Assembly (NCBI GenBank): GCA_013286465.1
Contig: JABDFR010000005.1
Span: 1-64,000 of the forward strand
DNA length: 64,000 bases
From: Acidobacteriota bacterium
GTDB lineage: Bacteria; Acidobacteriota; Terriglobia; Acidiferrales; UBA7541
Direction of reading: 5' to 3'
Shown: positions 55,028-64,000 of the stretch, piece by piece
How the letters are laid out: each line of letters opens with the position of its first letter
How positions within the stretch are numbered: position 1 is the first letter of the stretch
Translations under genes and position numbers: made by a program
Notes under the pieces: generated by a model
The model's input: the letters and a program-made list of their open reading frames with translations, nothing else
Databases searched by the model: none
Told to the model about the DNA's origin: nothing

Positions 55028-55522
55028 TTCGGACTCCAGCGCCAGATTTTCCTTTGTCAGATTTAGATATTCTTGCAGGACGCTCACTACCAACTCGTGA
55101 TCTTCGCGCTGAGGCAGGCCTGACACCGTAATAGTGCCTATACAGCCCGTGCCGGCCAGCAGGATTGGAAAGCAGCCACCGTGCGGCGCGTAATCTTTCA
55201 GATCGAGGCCGGTTTTCGATTGCAGCGTGGCTTGATTGCGTTGATGCGTCAGGCCGATCGCGTAGGAACTTCGGTGGTAGCGTTGGACTACGTTGCGTTT
55301 GCGGCGAATCCAATCGAGATTGTCCGGCGTCGTTCCCGGCATCGCGTAGGCGAACAGCGGATGACCGAGGAGCTGAATATCAATGGCTACCGCGGCGCCA
55401 CGTTTTTCGGCCGCGGCTTTTAGCGCTGATCCAATGGCCCAGGCCGCTTCGGCGTCAAAAGTTTTGAATTGCAGCCGCTTTTCTTGCAGCGCGATTTTTT
55501 CGAGATCGCTATCGATACTCAT
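55025..55522 (-). CDS. UPF0303 (heme-degrading-domain-like) protein
   Basis: 165 aa. The family is recognised from FDAEAAWAIGSALKAAAEKRG, LDWIRRKRNVVQRYHRSSY, YAPHGGCFPILL and GTITVSGLPQREDHELVV. It belongs to the GlcG/HbpS-like fold; UPF0303 members are uncharacterised, and the fold has been linked to binding heme or cobalamin-like ligands. Its stop codon lies in the inverted-repeat element at its 3' end, so an insertion may have fixed the C-terminus. It lies 12 bp after the stop of the Gfo/Idh/MocA oxidoreductase gene, in one operon. Confidence 0.85.
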   Translation of the reverse strand: MSIDSDLEKIALQEKRLQFKTFDAEAAWAIGSALKAAAEKRGAAVAIDIQLLGHPLFAYAMPGTTPDNLDWIRRKRNVVQRYHRSSYAIGLTHQRNQATLQSKTGLDLKDYAPHGGCFPILLAGTGCIGTITVSGLPQREDHELVVSVLQEYLNLTKENLALESE

Positions 55523-55534
55523 AAAAGTTTCGTC

Positions 55535-56599
55535 TCATTTAAGTTGAATGAATGGCATTTCGGCGCGAGCTGCGGCGCTTTTGATCGCGGCTTCGATCAC
55601 GGTAATCACGGAAAACGCATCCTGAGGAGTTACCGGATTTGGCCCGCCGGCGCTTATGGCGTCGCGGATTCCTTCGTAATAGGCGAGGTAGTTTCCGGGA
55701 ATATTCGGCACCTGCCGCGTTTCGAAACCATCGTCGCGTCTTGTAATCAATGTTCCCATCTGCGGATCGTTCCCCCAGCCCGGGCTGCCGGGTATCTCGC
55801 CGCGCTTCAGCGATTCTTCCTGAGTGTCCATGCCGAATTTGGTGTAACTGCCGAGCGCGCCGTGAACCGTGAAGCGCGGAGTTTCCGCGGCGACGAGCGA
55901 CGCGCCGTGAAGAATCACGCGGCTGCGGCCGTAGCGGAGGATCACGTGGAAGTAGTCCGTGGTTTGCCCCAACGGGCGTTGCACTTCCAGGTCCGCGTAA
56001 ATTCCGTCAGGCAGTCCGAAAAGTTGCATGGCCTGATCAACCAAATGCGGGCCAAGATCGAACCAAAGACCGCCGCCGGGAACAGGCTGCTCGCGCCAGC
56101 GCTGACGTGGTTCGGGGCGATAGCGGTCATAGTGAGATTCGAAGTGGACGACGTCGCCGAGCGCGTTATCCGCGAGCAATTTCCGCAGCGTCAAGAAGTC
56201 GGCGTCCCAGCGCCGGTTCTGGAATACTGATAGCAATCGTCGGCGGCTCGCAGCCAGTGCGACCAACTGCGCTGCTTCGGCGACCGTGTTCGTGAACGGC
56301 TTGTCGACGACTACGTGCTTCTCTTCGTCCAGAGCTTTGCGCGCCAGATCGAAGTGCGTGGGATTCGGCGTGGCGATCACGATCAAATCAATTTCCGGAA
56401 GCGCGAAGGCGTCCTCGGGCTTCGCCAACACGGTCGCGTCCCAGTCTTTTTTTACTTTTGCAGCATCGCTCGAAACGATGTGAGTGAGTTGCAGCCCGGG
56501 CACACGGGCGAGCAGCGGCGCGTGGAAGGTTTTGCCGGCGAATCCGTAGCCGAGAAGAGCGACTTTCAGCGGTGGAGTGTTTTTTAACGGGTCAGGCAC
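55535..56599 (-). CDS. Gfo/Idh/MocA-family NAD(P)-dependent oxidoreductase
   Basis: 354 aa. The N-terminal Rossmann fold has VALLGYGFAGKTFHAPLL, then DLIVIATPN and the EKHVVVDKPF motif that carries the catalytic Lys. The C-terminal alpha/beta domain has GGGLWFDLGPHLVDQAMQLFG with the substrate-side Asp/His. The family oxidises or reduces sugars and related polyols; the closest group by motif is the YdgJ-type, with no fixed substrate. It is the first gene of the operon with UPF0303, and divergent from the secreted beta-mannosidase, 132 bp away. Confidence 0.9.
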   Translation of the reverse strand: MPDPLKNTPPLKVALLGYGFAGKTFHAPLLARVPGLQLTHIVSSDAAKVKKDWDATVLAKPEDAFALPEIDLIVIATPNPTHFDLARKALDEEKHVVVDKPFTNTVAEAAQLVALAASRRRLLSVFQNRRWDADFLTLRKLLADNALGDVVHFESHYDRYRPEPRQRWREQPVPGGGLWFDLGPHLVDQAMQLFGLPDGIYADLEVQRPLGQTTDYFHVILRYGRSRVILHGASLVAAETPRFTVHGALGSYTKFGMDTQEESLKRGEIPGSPGWGNDPQMGTLITRRDDGFETRQVPNIPGNYLAYYEGIRDAISAGGPNPVTPQDAFSVITVIEAAIKSAAARAEMPFIQLK

Positions 56600-56731
56600 G
56601 TCGCAATCTCCTTAGTCCGCGAACCCGCGGACGAGCCTGAAAGTTCTTGCTTCGCCGATACCCATTCTCTATTCTCAAGCCGCGCGTGAGCACCGGCCGT
56701 GGTGCAACATTCTACTTGAGGTGGAATCCAC

Positions 56732-59395
56732 TTGCCTCGAATCTCCTCGATTTTTCGCCCCGCAGCATTTTTTGGCCTTAACTTTCTGATGATCGCTATC
56801 GGTCTGTTGATTCCGAAGGTCGCCGCGGGTCAATCTTCGTCGCGTGTGCTCGAAGCGAAATGGGAATTTCGCGCCGTCAGCGATACAGATCACGCAGACG
56901 TGAAAGAATGGCACGCGGCGCAGGTGCCGGGAGTAGTTCAGACGGATTTGCTGCGCGCGGGATTGATTCCCGATCCCTTTTATCAGGATAACGACACGCG
57001 GCTGCAGTGGATTGGCCTGACCGACTGGGAGTACCGCACGACTTTTCAGGCCGATGCTGCGACGATTGCCCACGAGCACGTCGACTTGGTTTTTGAGGGA
57101 CTCGATACCTACGCGGACGTTTACGTAAACGATCAAGTTGTGCTTCACGCCGATAATATGTTCCGGCACTGGCGCGTGCCGGCAAAAGCGCTGCTGAAAG
57201 CTGGGCCGAATACGCTGCGCGTCGCCTTTCATTCGCCAATTACTTCCATGATCCCGAAAGTGAAGGCGCTGCCGTACATATTGCCGTCCGTCACTTCGCA
57301 CAATACAGGGAACGAAGAGAACATCGCGACCGCGCCTTATACGCGCAAGGCTGCCTACCAGTACGGCTGGGATTGGGGCCCGCGTTATGTCTCCGTAGGA
57401 ATTTGGCAGCCGATCCGTCTCGAAACTTGGGATTCTCTGCGCATCGAGAGTTTTCACGTTCAGCAGCAAAGAGTGGGGGCCGATGCCGCGCAGCTTAACG
57501 CCCAACTCGAAATTGAAGCGAGCCGGAGTGCAGCGATCAGCGTCGAGATCAACTATGCGGAGCTTTCGGGAACCGCACTCCCGCCGGTGCGACAGACCGT
57601 GCAAGTGGATCCCGGAATCAATCGCATCAGCGTTCCGATTCGCGTAGCGAATCCGAAATTGTGGTATCCCGTCGGGTATGGGGCGCAGAACCGCTATCGC
57701 TTTGCGGCCACGGTGCGGAGTGGGCGTGATGTTGCCGCTGAGGCATCTCTAAAAACCGGATTGCGATCGATCGAGTTGCGCCGGGAAGCGACGAAGACCG
57801 GGAAGAGTTTCGAGTTCGTCGTGAACGGCATCGCCGTCTTCGCCAAAGGCGCGGACGTGATTCCATTCGATAGCTTCCCGAATCGCGTCACGCCGGAAAA
57901 TCACCGGCAGATTCTGGAGGCGGCGCGCGACGCCCATATGAATATGGTCCGCGAATGGGGCGGCGGTTACTACGAATCGGATGATTTCTTCGACATTTGC
58001 GACGAGCTGGGCATCATGGTTTGGCAGGAATTCATGTTCGGCGGCGATATGGTTCCAGGCGGCGCGGATTTTCAAAATAGTGTGAAGCAGGAAGCCATCG
58101 ATCAAGTCACGCGGCTGAGTGATCACCCGAGTGTCGTCTTGTGGTGCGGCAATAATGAGATTGAAACCGGCTGGGTGCACTGGGACGACCGGAAGAATTT
58201 TCAGGCGTCGATCTCACCGAGTGTTCGCGATCAGGTTTGGCAAGACTATGTGGTCCTGTTCCATGGAATTCTTCCGGGAGTCGTCAGTCTTTATGGCAAT
58301 TCGGTTCCGTACTGGCCGAGTTCGCCGAGCGCGAATTTCGAGGATCCGCCCGACAGCCAGACCAACGGCGACATGCATTACTGGCAGGTGTGGCATGCGC
58401 TGGCGCCCATCGAGGAATACACGCACCAATTTCCGCGATTCATGTCCGAGTACGGATTCCAATCTTTCCCAGAGATGCGCACGATCCGCACGTTTGCGAA
58501 GCCCGAAGATATGGATATCCGCTCCGCGACCATGCAGGACCACCAGAAAAATCACGGCGGAAACGAGCGCATTCTCAGCTACATGCTGCGCTGGTATCCG
58601 GAGCCCAAGGATTTCGCATCGTTCGTATATCTGAGCCAGGTGTTGCAGGCGGAGGCTATTAAAGTCGGCGCCGAGCACTTGCGGCGGCAGCGGCCGAATA
58701 CCATGGGATCGCTTTATTGGCAGTTGAATGATTGCTGGCCGGTCGCCTCCTGGGCCAGCATCGATTATTACGGGCGCTGGAAGGCGCTGCAGTATTACGC
58801 GCGGCGATTTTATGATGACGTGATCGTCTCGCCCGTCGCGCATGACGGCAAAGTGGAAGTGTACGTGGTGTCGGACAAGCTCCAGCCCGTCAGCGGCCAG
58901 ATACGCGCACGGCTACTAGATTTTTCCGGGAAGTTCTTAACGGAGAAAACTCAGGATGTTCAGGTGCCGGCGCAATCGAGCGCCGTCTATCTCACGCTAG
59001 ATCAAAAAGAGCTGCTGGCGAACGCCGATCCGAAGAAAAGCTTCCTGGTTTTTGATTTAGAGATTGGCGGGCAAAGAGTTTCGCGGAATTTATTTTTCTT
59101 TGACACGATGCACAATCTCGATTTACCAGAAACAGTGCATGTAGACGCATCGCTCGAGAATTCGGGCGGGGCCTACGCCATCACGTTGCGCTCGCCGGTA
59201 CTCGCGCGGAGCGTTTACGTCTCGTTCGGCGATTTGGACGTGCAGACTTCAGACAATTATTTCGACTTGCTACCAGGCGAGCCGGTACTGGTGAAATTGA
59301 AGACCCCGGCCTCCGTATCGGTCGATCAACTGCGCAGCTCGATGCAGGTAGTATCGCTGACGGACGCGTTTCCAGCGGCCCCAACGATGCACTAG
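56732..59395 (+). CDS. Secreted beta-mannosidase (GH2)
   Basis: 887 aa, TTG start with GAGGTGG about 8 nt upstream. A signal peptide (FGLNFLMIAIGLLIPKVAAG) precedes the GH2 sugar-binding domain (WEFRAVSD.., VPGVVQTDLLRAGLIPDPFY). Next are the Ig-like domain and the TIM barrel with the acid/base Glu in LWCGNNEIETGW and the nucleophile Glu in FMSEYGFQSFP. The combination AAYQYGWDWGPR is typical of beta-mannosidases. It releases terminal mannose from mannan or N-glycan-like oligomers in the periplasm or outside. A C-terminal Ig-like domain ends the protein. Confidence 0.93.
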   Translation: MPRISSIFRPAAFFGLNFLMIAIGLLIPKVAAGQSSSRVLEAKWEFRAVSDTDHADVKEWHAAQVPGVVQTDLLRAGLIPDPFYQDNDTRLQWIGLTDWEYRTTFQADAATIAHEHVDLVFEGLDTYADVYVNDQVVLHADNMFRHWRVPAKALLKAGPNTLRVAFHSPITSMIPKVKALPYILPSVTSHNTGNEENIATAPYTRKAAYQYGWDWGPRYVSVGIWQPIRLETWDSLRIESFHVQQQRVGADAAQLNAQLEIEASRSAAISVEINYAELSGTALPPVRQTVQVDPGINRISVPIRVANPKLWYPVGYGAQNRYRFAATVRSGRDVAAEASLKTGLRSIELRREATKTGKSFEFVVNGIAVFAKGADVIPFDSFPNRVTPENHRQILEAARDAHMNMVREWGGGYYESDDFFDICDELGIMVWQEFMFGGDMVPGGADFQNSVKQEAIDQVTRLSDHPSVVLWCGNNEIETGWVHWDDRKNFQASISPSVRDQVWQDYVVLFHGILPGVVSLYGNSVPYWPSSPSANFEDPPDSQTNGDMHYWQVWHALAPIEEYTHQFPRFMSEYGFQSFPEMRTIRTFAKPEDMDIRSATMQDHQKNHGGNERILSYMLRWYPEPKDFASFVYLSQVLQAEAIKVGAEHLRRQRPNTMGSLYWQLNDCWPVASWASIDYYGRWKALQYYARRFYDDVIVSPVAHDGKVEVYVVSDKLQPVSGQIRARLLDFSGKFLTEKTQDVQVPAQSSAVYLTLDQKELLANADPKKSFLVFDLEIGGQRVSRNLFFFDTMHNLDLPETVHVDASLENSGGAYAITLRSPVLARSVYVSFGDLDVQTSDNYFDLLPGEPVLVKLKTPASVSVDQLRSSMQVVSLTDAFPAAPTMH

Positions 59396-59767
59396 AGAAG
59401 CCTGCTGGTGCGCCACCGGCCCGAGGCGGCAGCGCTTCAATGCCCTCGACCGTCCGCAGATATCCGAATCAGAAATCGTTGTCCGTCATCAAAGAGCGGG
59501 TGTCTTTCTGACAGTGATGCTACGTTGGGCAAATCTTTGCCTTATATTCGCCAATGTGGAGCCACGGCGGCGATGCCCACGGGCAAAGATTTCCGCCGCA
59601 GAGGTCGTGCGAGCGGGCACCGAAATGTGCTACAACGGCGGACACCGAATGTCCGTCGGCCTCAACTGGCGAGGGGTGTCTCGGAGCCGAGAATAAGCAT
59701 GGCCGGATTATTCGGGCGCGCAAATCCGTAAATAAATCAGTGCGTGGCGCGCGCAGCCGGGGGAAAA
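59396..59767. other. 372-bp non-coding gap with inverted repeats
   Basis: No convincing gene: the short ORFs here (for example 59408-59731) have no ribosome site and are arginine-rich. What it holds is a 13-bp inverted repeat (GCAAATCTTTGCC, 12 of 13 paired) at 59529-59541 and 59582-59594. A small hairpin (GGACA-N5-TGTCC) follows at 59640-59654. It may include the promoter of the RND operon, but no clear -35/-10 pair was seen. Confidence 0.6.
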
Positions 59768-60970
59768 ATGCATACCCTTTCGAAATACAAATTCTGGATC
59801 GGCGGGGCAATTTGCCTGATTGTCGTCGGCGTGTTTGTGGAAGTGTTGCGGCCGAAGCACGTCGCCGGCGGAGGGCCGGGGACGCCGGACGTGCAAGTTG
59901 TACAAGTCGAGCAGAGGGATGTTCCGATTTATGGCGAGTGGATCGGCACGCTGGACGGCTACACGAACGCCGACGTAAGAGCGCAGGTCGCGGGCTACCT
60001 GGTGAAGCAAGGCTACCAGGAAGGCGCATTCGTCAAAGCCGGCCAACTTCTTTTTCAGATCGATCCGCGCCCCTTCCAGGCGGCGCTAGATCAAGCCCAG
60101 GGACAACTGGCACAGGCGACGGCGCAACTCGCGAACGCGAAGGCCGTGCAACGGCGCACCGAACTCGATGTCAACCGCTACACGCCTTTGGCGCGCGAGC
60201 AAGCCGCAAGCCAACAGGATTTGGACAACGCGGTACAGAACGACCTGGCCGCAAAGGCCACGGTGGCCACGGCTGACGCGCAAATCAAGACCGCTGCAGC
60301 GGCTGTCGAAACAGCAAAAATTAATCTCGATTTCACGCGTTTAGTCGCGCCGATTGACGGCATCGCCGGCCAGGCTCAACTCCAGGTCGGCGCGCTGGTC
60401 AATCCAAGCAGCGGGCCGGTAACTTCCGTTTCTACCGTCGATCCTATCAAAGTTTATTTCACCGTCAGCGAACCTCAGTACCTGGCCTGGCGAAAACGTT
60501 TCCCGACAGACTCGACACGGGAAGCGGCGGATAAGAATCTACGTCTGATATTGATCTTGGCCGATGGCTCAACCTATCCACAAGACGGCACGTTCTTCTT
60601 CGCGGACCGCCAAGTAAACATAAGTACGGGAGCGATTCGAATTGCGGGACTATTCCAAAATCCCGGAAATATTCTGAGGCCCGGTGGCTACGGAAAAGTG
60701 CGCGCAGTAATCCGTACGCAGAAGGACGCGTTACTAGTTCCCCAGCGCGCCGTCTCGGAGTTACAAGGCGGCTACCAAGTGGCGGTAGTCGATGGCGAAG
60801 ACAAAGTAAGCATTCGAACCGTCAATGTCGGCGATCGCGTCGGCAATCAGTGGGTGATTGCCGACGGATTGAAGGTTGGCGAGCGCGTGGTAGCCGAAGG
60901 CATTCAAAAAGTCCGTCCGGGAATGCAGGTAAACCCCAAGCCATTCGCGATGGCAGCTCCGGGGAAATAA
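59768..60970 (+). CDS. RND efflux periplasmic adaptor (MFP/HlyD family)
   Basis: 400 aa from the ATG of MHTLSKYKFWIGG, with GGGGG just before it; the ORF-track GTG start is 8 codons earlier. One N-terminal anchor (FWIGGAICLIVVGVFVEVL) precedes lipoyl and alpha-hairpin segments (VRAQVAGYLVKQGYQEGAFVKAGQLLFQIDPRPF), a coiled-coil (ALDQAQGQLAQATAQLANAKAVQRR) and the beta-barrel domain (FTRLVAPIDGIAG). It links the inner-membrane pump to an outer-membrane channel. No lipobox Cys is evident. The pump gene follows 4 bp later, in one operon. Confidence 0.95.
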   Translation: MHTLSKYKFWIGGAICLIVVGVFVEVLRPKHVAGGGPGTPDVQVVQVEQRDVPIYGEWIGTLDGYTNADVRAQVAGYLVKQGYQEGAFVKAGQLLFQIDPRPFQAALDQAQGQLAQATAQLANAKAVQRRTELDVNRYTPLAREQAASQQDLDNAVQNDLAAKATVATADAQIKTAAAAVETAKINLDFTRLVAPIDGIAGQAQLQVGALVNPSSGPVTSVSTVDPIKVYFTVSEPQYLAWRKRFPTDSTREAADKNLRLILILADGSTYPQDGTFFFADRQVNISTGAIRIAGLFQNPGNILRPGGYGKVRAVIRTQKDALLVPQRAVSELQGGYQVAVVDGEDKVSIRTVNVGDRVGNQWVIADGLKVGERVVAEGIQKVRPGMQVNPKPFAMAAPGK

Positions 60971-60974
60971 TTCC

Positions 60975-63900
60975 ATGTCAAAATTCTTTATCAATCGCCC
61001 CATCGTGGCCATGGTGATTTCCATCGTCCTGGTGATCGTAGGATCGCTCACCATTTTGAGCTTGCCCGTCGCGCAGTTCCCCAACATCGCGCCCCCCGAA
61101 ATTCAAGTGATCGCCACTTACGTGGGCGCGGATGCGCTAACTCTCGAGCAGTCGGTTGCCACTCCGATTGAGCAGCAGATGAACGGCGTGGACAACATGA
61201 ATTACATGTATTCGTTGAACGCCACGGGCAACTCCAGCACCAGCTTGATCGTCGACTTCGATCAAAAAACCGATCCGAACACCGATTATATTCTGGCGCA
61301 AAGCCGCGAGACGCTGGCGGCGTCGCAGCTTCCCATCGACGTGACCAATTACGGAGTCTTGGTTCGCAAGTCGGTCACCGCGCCGCTCATGTTGATCGCC
61401 ATCTACTCGCCGCACGGAACCTACGACGCGAAGTTTCTGGCCAACTATGCCTACATCAATATCGCCGACCCGGTTTTGCGTTCGCCGGGAATCGGCAACG
61501 TGCAGGTTTTCGGCGCTGGGCAGTACGCGATGCGTTTGTGGGTGAGGCCGGACAACCTCGCGAAACTGGGCATCACCGTCACGGAAATTGTCAGCGCCAT
61601 TCAAGCGCAGAACACCGTGAATCCGGCCGGAAAGGCGGGAGGCGAACCGGCGCCAAAGGGCACGGAATTTACCTACTCGGTTCTAGCGCAAGGCCGGCTC
61701 ACGTCGCCCGAGGAATTCGGCGAGATCGTAGTGCGCGAGACGCCCGACGGCGGAATTGTGCGAGTGCGTGATGTCGCCCGCATCGAGCTGGGTTCCCAGG
61801 ACTATACCGTCGCGGGACTCTTTAATGGAAAGCCCAGCGCCGTCATTGCCACTTACCAACTGCCGGGGTCGAACGCGGTAGATGCTGCCGCCGGCGTCAA
61901 GAAGCTCATGGCGCAGATGAAGGATAGCTTTCCGCAAGACCTGGAATTCGCCGTCGCACTGGACACCACGCGCGCAGTCACGGAAGGCATCAAGGAAATC
62001 GTAGAAACACTATTGATCGCCCTCGGTCTTGTAATTCTGGTGGTGTACCTCTTCCTGCAGGGCTGGCGCGCCACGCTGATTCCGTTGCTGGCCGTGCCCG
62101 TCTCGCTCATCGGCACGTTCATACTCTTTCCCGTTCTCGGTTTTTCGATCAATACGCTGTCTCTATTCGGTTTGGTGCTGGCCATAGGCCTCGTGGTCGA
62201 CGATGCCATCGTGGTGGTCGAGGGCGTGGAACGGCACATCGAGGAAGGAATGACGCCGAAGGACGCGGCGTTGCGAGCCATGGAGGAGCTTTCCGGACCG
62301 GTAGTTGGTATCGCTCTGGTTCTCTCCGCGGTATTCGTGCCCACCGCTTTCATTCCTGGAATTACCGGCAAGCTCTATCAGCAATTCGCGGTGAGCATCG
62401 CGATCTCCGTTCTGCTTTCGGCGTTTAACGCGCTCACGCTCAGCCCGGCGCTTGCGGCATTGCTGCTGAAGCCGAAGCAGCCGAGCAAGGGACTGCTGCG
62501 AAAATTCTTTGATTGGTTCAATCGCGTGTTCGAGAGAACCACGGAAGGCTATGTACGCTGGAGCGCGGTTCTAGTTCGCAAGACGGTGGTCGTGCTGGTG
62601 CTGCTTGTGGTCGTCAGCGTGGCGGCCGGCTTTTTTGCCAGTCGGATTCCTTCGAGCTTCCTCCCGGATGAAGATCAAGGCTACGCCTACGTGAACCTGC
62701 AACTGCCGAACGGCGCTTCGTTGGAACGCACCACGGCGGTCACTGAAGAGGTCGATAAAATCCTGATCAACACGCCGGGAGTCGAGCACGTTACGACCTT
62801 CGTCGGCTTCAGTTTGCTTAGCTTTGTGCGCACCAGTTACAACTCCACCTTTTTTGTGACCTTCAAGCCGTGGGGCGAACGCACGACGCGAGTCGAGCAG
62901 TTTCAGACGCTCAAGGCGCATCTGAACCAGCAGTTGAGCAAGTTACCCGCTGCGGTGACCTTTGCTTTTTCCCCGCCCGCCATTCCCGGCGTCGGCACCG
63001 CGGGCGGATTTACGTTCATCCTAGAGGACCGTTCGGGTGCCGATCTTCAATACCTCGCGAAAAACTTAAACACTTTTCTTGAGGCGGTGCGAAAACGGCC
63101 GGAGATCGCCAGCGTCAGCACTACTTTTCTCGCCAGTGTGCCTCAGCAATTTGTGAACGTGGATCGCGACAAGGTGCTCAAGCAGGGCGTCGCACTCAAC
63201 GATGTCTACCGCACCGTGCAGGCCTTCATGGGCGGTTTGTTCATTAATTATTTCAATCGCTTCGGCCGCCAGTGGCAGGTGTACATCGAAGCGGAAGCCG
63301 ACGACCGCGCCAACGCCGAAAATGTCGGGCAGTTTTATGTCCGCAACAGTAAGGGAGAAAGTGTTCCTCTCTCCACGCTCACCACGGTAACGCCGCGCCT
63401 CGGTCCGGAATTTACCTTGCGCTTCAACGAATATCGTTCCGCGCAGATCAACGGAAGCGCCGCGCCGGGCTACAGCGCGGATCAGGCGACCGCGGCGCTC
63501 GAAGACGTTTTTAAGCAGACCATGCCGCGCGAGATGGGCTTCGATTACTCGGGCATCTCCTTCCAAGAGCAGAAAGCGCGGCAGGGTGTGCCGCCGTCGG
63601 TGATTTTCGGGCTTTCGCTCTTGTTCGTGTTTCTGATTCTGGCGGCGTTGTATGAAAGCTGGACGCTGCCGTTTAGCGTGCTGCTCAGCACCCCCGTGGC
63701 GATCTTCGGAGCGTTTGGAGTTCTTCTATTGCGACGCTGGCTGGTCAGCGTGTTTTTCCCGCCCTATCTGAATCAGATCGAGACCGATATCTATTCGCAG
63801 ATCGGACTGGTGATGCTGATTGGATTGGCCGCTAAGAACGCCATTTTGATCGTTGAGTTCGCCAAGGATCAGTACGACTCGGGAAAACCGCTGGCAGACT

Positions 63901-64000
63901 CGGCGCTCGAAGGAGCCAGGCTGCGTCTACGGCCGATTTTGATGACGTCGTTTGCGTTCATCCTCGGCTGCGTGCCGCTGTGGATCGCTACCGGCGCGGG
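60975..64000 (+). CDS. RND efflux permease, HAE1 family (runs off right edge)
   Basis: Absent from the ORF track because it has no stop in the window; 1008 codons are seen, near the whole length of an AcrB-type pump. It begins MSKFFINRPIVAMVISIVL, the usual first helix, followed by the porter domain (YVGADALTLEQSVATPIEQQMNG). The proton-relay Asp pair of helix 4 is present in GLVLAIGLVVDDAIVVVE. Near the right edge the second half reaches GLVMLIGLAAKNAILIVEF. These pumps expel hydrophobic or amphiphilic compounds using the proton gradient. The outer-membrane channel and any regulator would lie beyond the window. Confidence 0.96.
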   Translation, partial: MSKFFINRPIVAMVISIVLVIVGSLTILSLPVAQFPNIAPPEIQVIATYVGADALTLEQSVATPIEQQMNGVDNMNYMYSLNATGNSSTSLIVDFDQKTDPNTDYILAQSRETLAASQLPIDVTNYGVLVRKSVTAPLMLIAIYSPHGTYDAKFLANYAYINIADPVLRSPGIGNVQVFGAGQYAMRLWVRPDNLAKLGITVTEIVSAIQAQNTVNPAGKAGGEPAPKGTEFTYSVLAQGRLTSPEEFGEIVVRETPDGGIVRVRDVARIELGSQDYTVAGLFNGKPSAVIATYQLPGSNAVDAAAGVKKLMAQMKDSFPQDLEFAVALDTTRAVTEGIKEIVETLLIALGLVILVVYLFLQGWRATLIPLLAVPVSLIGTFILFPVLGFSINTLSLFGLVLAIGLVVDDAIVVVEGVERHIEEGMTPKDAALRAMEELSGPVVGIALVLSAVFVPTAFIPGITGKLYQQFAVSIAISVLLSAFNALTLSPALAALLLKPKQPSKGLLRKFFDWFNRVFERTTEGYVRWSAVLVRKTVVVLVLLVVVSVAAGFFASRIPSSFLPDEDQGYAYVNLQLPNGASLERTTAVTEEVDKILINTPGVEHVTTFVGFSLLSFVRTSYNSTFFVTFKPWGERTTRVEQFQTLKAHLNQQLSKLPAAVTFAFSPPAIPGVGTAGGFTFILEDRSGADLQYLAKNLNTFLEAVRKRPEIASVSTTFLASVPQQFVNVDRDKVLKQGVALNDVYRTVQAFMGGLFINYFNRFGRQWQVYIEAEADDRANAENVGQFYVRNSKGESVPLSTLTTVTPRLGPEFTLRFNEYRSAQINGSAAPGYSADQATAALEDVFKQTMPREMGFDYSGISFQEQKARQGVPPSVIFGLSLLFVFLILAALYESWTLPFSVLLSTPVAIFGAFGVLLLRRWLVSVFFPPYLNQIETDIYSQIGLVMLIGLAAKNAILIVEFAKDQYDSGKPLADSALEGARLRLRPILMTSFAFILGCVPLWIATGA

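Noticed and set aside
59408-59731. 107-aa ORF in the gap before the RND genes
   Set aside because: No ribosome site, arginine-rich, and spans the inverted repeats.
1-64000. tRNA, rRNA, CRISPR and transposase signals
   Set aside because: No cloverleaf with a T-loop motif, no rRNA segment, no regular direct repeats and no transposase-like ORF were recognised by eye.

Overview
The window looks like a chromosomal segment of a diderm, aerobic, high-GC soil bacterium, most likely an acidobacterium. This is inferred from gene content, not from a marker gene. The main clue is a 1131-residue Oar-type TonB-dependent receptor with an N-terminal carboxypeptidase-regulatory-like domain. A GlgE/TreS-maltokinase glucan pathway, an Omp85/TamB pair, bacterial Ku and RND efflux fit the same picture. 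No rRNA, tRNA, CRISPR array, transposase or phage gene was recognised. Two genes run off the window: gltB on the left and an RND permease on the right.

Layout. 1-2.6 kb: 5' part of glutamate synthase large subunit (minus). 2.7-6.3 kb: a tandem pair of secreted esterase-like paralogues. 6.4-8.2 kb: L-lactate permease with a near-consensus promoter. 8.4-22.2 kb: the most interesting region. It holds a secreted beta-lactamase-fold serine hydrolase, a methylmalonate-semialdehyde-type dehydrogenase, the TonB receptor, a MerR-XRE-cupin triple-fusion regulator, a class III (omega/beta-amino acid type) aminotransferase, two exported amidohydrolases, and a Tat-exported P1/NylC-type hydrolase. The receptor and the aminotransferase have nearly superimposable promoters that share a 14/15 motif. 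I read the region as one regulated uptake and degradation locus for an amide-linked amino-acid oligomer (beta-peptide, beta-alanyl or omega-amino acid compound). Enzyme for enzyme, its classes match the nylon-oligomer route (NylB/NylC/NylD/NylE), but the substrate is not known.

22.4-29.1 kb: glgE, treS-maltokinase fusion and a GT-A-like glycosyltransferase, i.e. trehalose to alpha-glucan metabolism. 29.1-30.9 kb: a small mechanosensitive-channel-like membrane protein and an aldo/keto reductase. 30.9-38.7 kb (minus): overlapping yihY-tamA-tamB envelope operon. 38.9-43.7 kb (minus): ku, malQ and glgX. 43.8-46.1 kb (minus): a small pentad-repeat protein, a YVTN beta-propeller protein and a DUF305 protein. 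46.3-50.1 kb: a probably leaderless, autoregulated marR, then yceI, pirin and a DHA2 MFS exporter. 50.1-56.6 kb (minus): D-lactate/glycolate-type FAD dehydrogenase, an unrecognised 820-residue secreted protein, a HAD phosphatase, a UPF0303 protein and a Gfo/Idh/MocA oxidoreductase. 56.7-59.4 kb: secreted beta-mannosidase. 59.8-64 kb: RND adaptor and HAE1 permease.

Short palindromic repeats occur between genes: an identical 32-bp repeat in two places, a 104-bp element with 25-bp inverted termini, and several GC hairpins. By eye, the + strand is rich in G and T over roughly the first 24 kb whatever the gene direction, and this weakens to the right.
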